Shown piece by piece: positions 61,035-64,000 of a stretch of 64,000 bases of DNA. The stretch's first letter is position 1; each line of letters starts with the position of its first letter. The DNA is taken from positions 32,913,828 to 32,977,827 of the forward strand of contig CM039462.1 in NCBI GenBank assembly GCA_022414725.1. The letters are read 5' to 3'. Source of the DNA: Microglena sp. YARC (taxonomy: Eukaryota > Chlorophyta > Chlorophyceae > Chlamydomonadales > Chlamydomonadaceae). The notes beneath the pieces are model-generated. The model saw only the letters and a list, made by a program, of their open reading frames with translations, made no database searches and was not told where the DNA came from. Position numbers and translations under genes: made by a program.

Positions 61035-61718
61035 ATGTCAGAACAACAGTGCATCATCGACATATCAAGGGACGATGAAGACATTGTTCGAGACTTCTTG
61101 ACACCAATCTTAAACCGCATTCTGAACGCACATGAGCCGTGCATTGTATCCTTGGTATCGTCTGATGATGAGTCCGACGACGCGACCCAGCCCGAGCTTA
61201 TGTCAGAGTCTGACTACGAGCCCATGTCCGAGCCCGAGCCCGAGCCCATGTCCGAGCCAGAGCCCATGTCCGACGACGAGCCCGAACCCGAGCCCATGTC
61301 CGAGCCCGAGCCCGAGCCCATGTCCGAGCCCGAGCCCGAGCCTGCCTATCAGCCGGACCACACGTTTGAAGACGTAGCCGGGCTACTGGAGAGGACCGGG
61401 ATATTGGAAACGTTCCTCGCAGGCGGGCCTACCCTGGCGACCATGTCCACCAGCTGGTGGACGTACTGGTTGTCTAAAAAAGCCCTTGACACCTGGTTCA
61501 CTGGCGTGTGGACAAGGCATGAACAAAAGAAGATGATCCTGAGTCTGCATCCCGACAAGGCCAACTCCTTGCGCGATGCGCGCATGACCTATGACGATCA
61601 CAGGTGGATGGACAAACTGTCCCAAAACCTTAATGGATCCCTCAACGAGGTGCACCACGTGATTCCATGCGAGATGTATGAAATCCTATACTTGCTCTAT
61701 GATACTGAGTTGGCTTAA
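61035..61718 (+). CDS. Acidic EPEPMS-repeat protein with J-like HPD segment
   Basis: A 227-residue frame from the ATG at 61035, in an exon that starts at 61007. The N-terminus has a SUMO-interaction-like hydrophobic/acidic motif (CIIDISRDDED). Residues ~50-105 are an acidic repeat (EPEPMSEPEPEPMSE). The C-terminal half is globular and Trp-rich (TSWWTYWLSKKALDTWFTGVW) and includes MILSLHPDKANSLRDARMTY, similar to helix II/III of a J-domain with its HPD tripeptide; this likeness is suggestive only. The 5' region is an inverted copy of the JmjC gene's 5' end, so the two genes share promoter and first-intron sequence. Probably a host gene. Confidence 0.6.
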   Translation: MSEQQCIIDISRDDEDIVRDFLTPILNRILNAHEPCIVSLVSSDDESDDATQPELMSESDYEPMSEPEPEPMSEPEPMSDDEPEPEPMSEPEPEPMSEPEPEPAYQPDHTFEDVAGLLERTGILETFLAGGPTLATMSTSWWTYWLSKKALDTWFTGVWTRHEQKKMILSLHPDKANSLRDARMTYDDHRWMDKLSQNLNGSLNEVHHVIPCEMYEILYLLYDTELA

Positions 61719-62019
61719 ATTGCTGCTTTCATATTTGGTTAGGTTTTCGAGCAGGACACACCTACGAGAACCATGATGGCATGCAACTGCATCGTCACCA
61801 TGATGGCATGCAACTGCATCGTCCACAAAGATTTCTTGGCTCCGGGTGTCACATGGTAGTTGGTGACATTTGGCATGGCTTGACGTGTAATAAGGAATTT
61901 GCATGTACTAAATATCAGAATGCCATGTATGGCAACCAACGATTCTGTAAAATTCTTCAACCTGCTGCACCTTCTTCAACCTCCTCCACCCAGCCCTCCT
62001 CCAGTTTTTGCATGGGGGT
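61719..62019. other. Intergenic stretch with a 27-bp direct duplication
   Basis: ACCATGATGGCATGCAACTG CATCGTC occurs twice at 61771-61822. No gene recognised. Confidence 0.5.
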
Positions 62020-62335
62020 GCATGGGGCATGCGGTGTGTGCCATCGGGTTGCATGGGGCATGCGGTGTGTGCCATCGGGTTGCATGGGGCATGCGGTGTG
62101 TGCCATGGGGTAGCATGGGGAATGCGGTGTGTGCCATGGGGTTGCATGGGGCATGCGGTGTGTGCCGTGGGGTTGCATGGGGCATGCGGTGTGTGCCATC
62201 GGGTTGCATGGGGCATGCGGTGTGTGCCATGGGGTAGCATGGGGAATGCGGTGTGTGCCATGGGGTTGCATGGGGCATGCGGTGTGTGCCGTGGGGTTGC
62301 ATGGAGCATGTAGCATGCGGTGTGTGCCATGGGGT
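62020..62335. repeat. 32-bp minisatellite, same family as 58460-58800
   Basis: About ten units of GCATGCGGTGTGTGCCATGG GGTTGCATGGGG, with CCATCGGG, CCGTGGGG and GTAGCATGGGGAAT variants arranged in a higher-order pattern of roughly five units. Confidence 0.85.
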
Positions 62336-62495
62336 TGCGGTTCACAAAACCCATTCACCACATCAATAAATCCCTACTTATCCCCATTTGATTCTTCACC
62401 TCCAAGGTAAACACGATTAGTATCAATATCATCTATTCATTGGCTCTTCATTTGATGACTACAACATTTAATTCCACGCACTTGTTTTCCCTCAG

Positions 62496-62597
62496 GCACA
62501 ACAATCAACATCATGGGATCCCAACCGAGGTGTGGCTACACATCGCATCATTGACTGTGGACCGTAGCGGATACTGCCTTTTCCGTGGGCGTTGAGC
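62496..62597 (+). other. Possible exon with F-box-like start
   Basis: Preceded by an acceptor-like TTTTCCCTCAG and, 88 bp upstream, a donor-like CCAAG/GTAAAC. The frame GIPTEVWLHIASLTVDRSG resembles the first helix of F-box domains but stops after ~33 residues (TGA at 62595). Probably a relic or a terminal exon of an undefined gene. Confidence 0.3.
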
Positions 62598-63165
62598 CTC
62601 GTCCACCCCCCTCTTCCTTCTGCTCTTGGAGTTAGATCAAGTGGGAGGATGCGTGGGGAGGTTCCTGATTTTGTTTTATTAGATGAATCGGTATTGAAGC
62701 GATACCCTTCAGTGCCAGATGTTACGGTTCCTCATGTTTTAGCCCGGGACGCGTCGGAATTTTCCGGTGGTGGGTTCAGAAGTTGCGCTGAAGTAAAGCC
62801 ACGCCAGCCAGAGATTACGATGTAGTGTGTCTGCTGGTTGATGTTCCTCGTTCCTCGCGGACTCCTTTGTGGGGGCTCCTCTTGGGGGAGGTAAAAGGGG
62901 ATCCGCCACTTGTTTAATGTGGTACGGACGACACAGTGTTCCGCCGTTTGCGTGAGGATGCCGGGGCTTTGAAGTTTTGTCAACGACTTCACCCGCATCC
63001 GATACTTTCTCGTTGCATTTTGTTAATTTTCTGCAATTCGATGCGTTCATGCGGAGCGCGCCGGCCCACTCGATCCATTCATCAAGCGTCTGTTATTTTT
63101 TGTCGGAGGCCTCATTATTAATATAAAGCGACTATTTGTGTGTGTGTGTAAAAACACCTGTTGTC
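62598..63165. other. Gene-poor stretch
   Basis: Frames here (62592-62825 plus, 62732-63050 minus) show no recognisable features. AT-rich leader (TTATTAATATAAAGCGAC) before 63166. Confidence 0.35.
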
Positions 63166-63522
63166 ATGACTTCTACAGGCATTGTTCCCATGTCGATAAG
63201 CTATATGAATCGCACCGTCCACGTGCTCCGGAGTGACATGGCGCCAGACATAGTCATCAAGCTTCAAAGCCTGTCAAACCACACGGGACGCGTTTGGACA
63301 GAGAATGTAGATGGTATCACAGTGTTCACACCTGAGCTGAGTGTGCATGATACAACAGATGTAACTACCATTAAGGCTGCGCGCGTGGAGAACACCTACA
63401 TCATCGAGATTAATCGGTCATATGTCATCGCTTACTGCGGCATTCAAATTCTAAGGATTTGCAGACAGCAGCAGCAAGCTATGTTTGTGTGCAACGGTTC
63501 CACTATGGATGCTACAACTTGA
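63166..63522 (+). CDS. Hypothetical protein
   Basis: A 118-residue frame from the ATG at 63166 (an upstream in-frame start adds only a Cys/Val-rich leader). Composition alternates short hydrophobic strands with polar turns (YMNRTVHVLRSDMAPDIVIK, TYIIEINRSYVIAYCG), suggesting a small beta-rich domain. The final residues follow a CAG run (RQQQQAMF). A (GT)n tract and TATAA-like AT-rich sequence precede it. No family was recognised; an M1 copy starts 11 bp after the stop. Confidence 0.5.
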   Translation: MTSTGIVPMSISYMNRTVHVLRSDMAPDIVIKLQSLSNHTGRVWTENVDGITVFTPELSVHDTTDVTTIKAARVENTYIIEINRSYVIAYCGIQILRICRQQQQAMFVCNGSTMDATT

Positions 63523-63532
63523 CATGGAGGAT

Positions 63533-63632
63533 CGTACAGTCAACGCTGTGTACGGCACACCTTACGGTGTATCACCTAATGGTGTAGCAACCCACGGGGC
63601 AGTGGAACACCAAGACGATTTTGAATCAACAA
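63533..63632. mobile_element. M1 fragment
   Basis: TACAGTCAACG joined directly to CTGTGTACGGCACACCTTAC, GTGTAGCAACCCACGGGGCA and GACGATTTTGAATCAACAAA: an M1 copy with an internal deletion just after the left end. Confidence 0.55.
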
Positions 63633-63797
63633 ATCTCGAGACTGTCATGTTGCTTACATTCGCAAGTATTAGCCACTCTGATCAAACTTTTCAGCAATGT
63701 GTACAACAATCGACCGTCTTTCCAAGTTGTACATAGAGAATTGTAATTGATTCAATATACTGTAACATTATTGACCGGTTTGAATGTCCGTAGAGAA

Positions 63798-64000
63798 TTA
63801 TAATGTATGCACAGGATTCACTCTTTGCCCCCCTGGTCTATTTGCGCTAGTCAGTTGTTTCAATTCGCTGATTGTGACACTACATGCATCGAGAGCATCC
63901 TCCATGATGTCGAACCCCTTCTCCTGCGCCCACATCAGTGCTTGACGGCCGCAGAAGAGTCCATTGTCATCTCTGATGGCTGGCAATGAAGTCACCTGCC
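63798..64000 (-). CDS. Partial ORF at right edge, ankyrin-like
   Basis: An open frame enters from the right edge and stops at 63798 (~67 residues visible). The segment DDNGLFCGRQALMWAQEKGF followed by DIMEDALDACSV has the length and helix-turn-helix pattern of an ankyrin unit (G-x-x-A-L-x-W-A-x-x-x-G). The upstream part is outside the window, so family and start are uncertain. Confidence 0.4.
   Translation of the reverse strand, partial: QVTSLPAIRDDNGLFCGRQALMWAQEKGFDIMEDALDACSVTISELKQLTSANRPGGQRVNPVHTL

Noticed and set aside
61908..62361. Several 100-150-residue frames in the 62-kb minisatellite
   Set aside because: All six frames are open because the 32-bp unit lacks stops; there is no non-repetitive coding signal.

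Overview
The window looks like nuclear DNA of a eukaryote that carries an endogenised, partly decayed nucleocytoplasmic large DNA virus (NCLDV, giant virus). Viral hallmark genes are present: a D5-type primase-helicase (16619-19829), an A32-type packaging ATPase (30915-31742) and a near full-length but heavily frameshifted RNA polymerase II RPB2 subunit (22085-25562). Around them lie families typical of giant viruses: F-box/ankyrin proteins (three loci), F-box/leucine-rich-repeat proteins (two loci), 24-residue Trp/Asp 'NPDKPWDW' repeat proteins (three loci plus a chimera), a SAP/XPA-like/zinc-finger protein, an MscS channel, a methyltransferase, a glycosyltransferase-like and an amidoligase-like gene, and many small orphans.

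Layout. 1-9 kb: MscS, two ankyrin pseudogenes and a Fanzor/TnpB relic. 9-16 kb: orphans, the SAP protein, the methyltransferase, and an interstitial plant/alga/oomycete-type (TTTAGGG)n telomere tract at 13486. 16-26 kb: primase-helicase with one 70-nt spliceosomal-type intron, a tandem triplication of its 3' end, then the RPB2 pseudogene. 26-35 kb: membrane protein, possible nucleotidyltransferase, a chimeric ORF, the A32 ATPase and a WDW-repeat gene. 35-50 kb: ankyrin, WDW-repeat, glycosyltransferase, amidoligase and LRR genes, a conserved membrane protein and a HicB-like protein. 50-62 kb looks like host chromosome: a JmjC-domain gene (minus), a chromodomain gene (plus) and an acidic-repeat gene (plus). 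All have GT-AG introns, and most of those introns are filled with tandem repeats. A ~1.3-kb inverted duplication joins the 5' ends of the JmjC gene and the acidic-repeat gene.

The window is laced with short terminal-inverted-repeat (TIR) elements of at least four families, named here for convenience. T carries a fossil TnpB/Fanzor C-terminus, has TA target duplications, and one copy cleanly interrupts an ORF. M1 is a Tc1/mariner-like family with transposase scraps. M2 has ends of the type TACAGTTGTTCTCAAATAA. M3 has ends of the type ATGGGCGTTCCT.

Many viral genes carry 1-2-nt indels while a few are intact. This fits a decaying insertion, although some homopolymer indels could be assembly errors. 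The host lineage cannot be named from the sequence; the telomere motif, chromodomain and JmjC genes allow green algae/plants, oomycetes and other protists.
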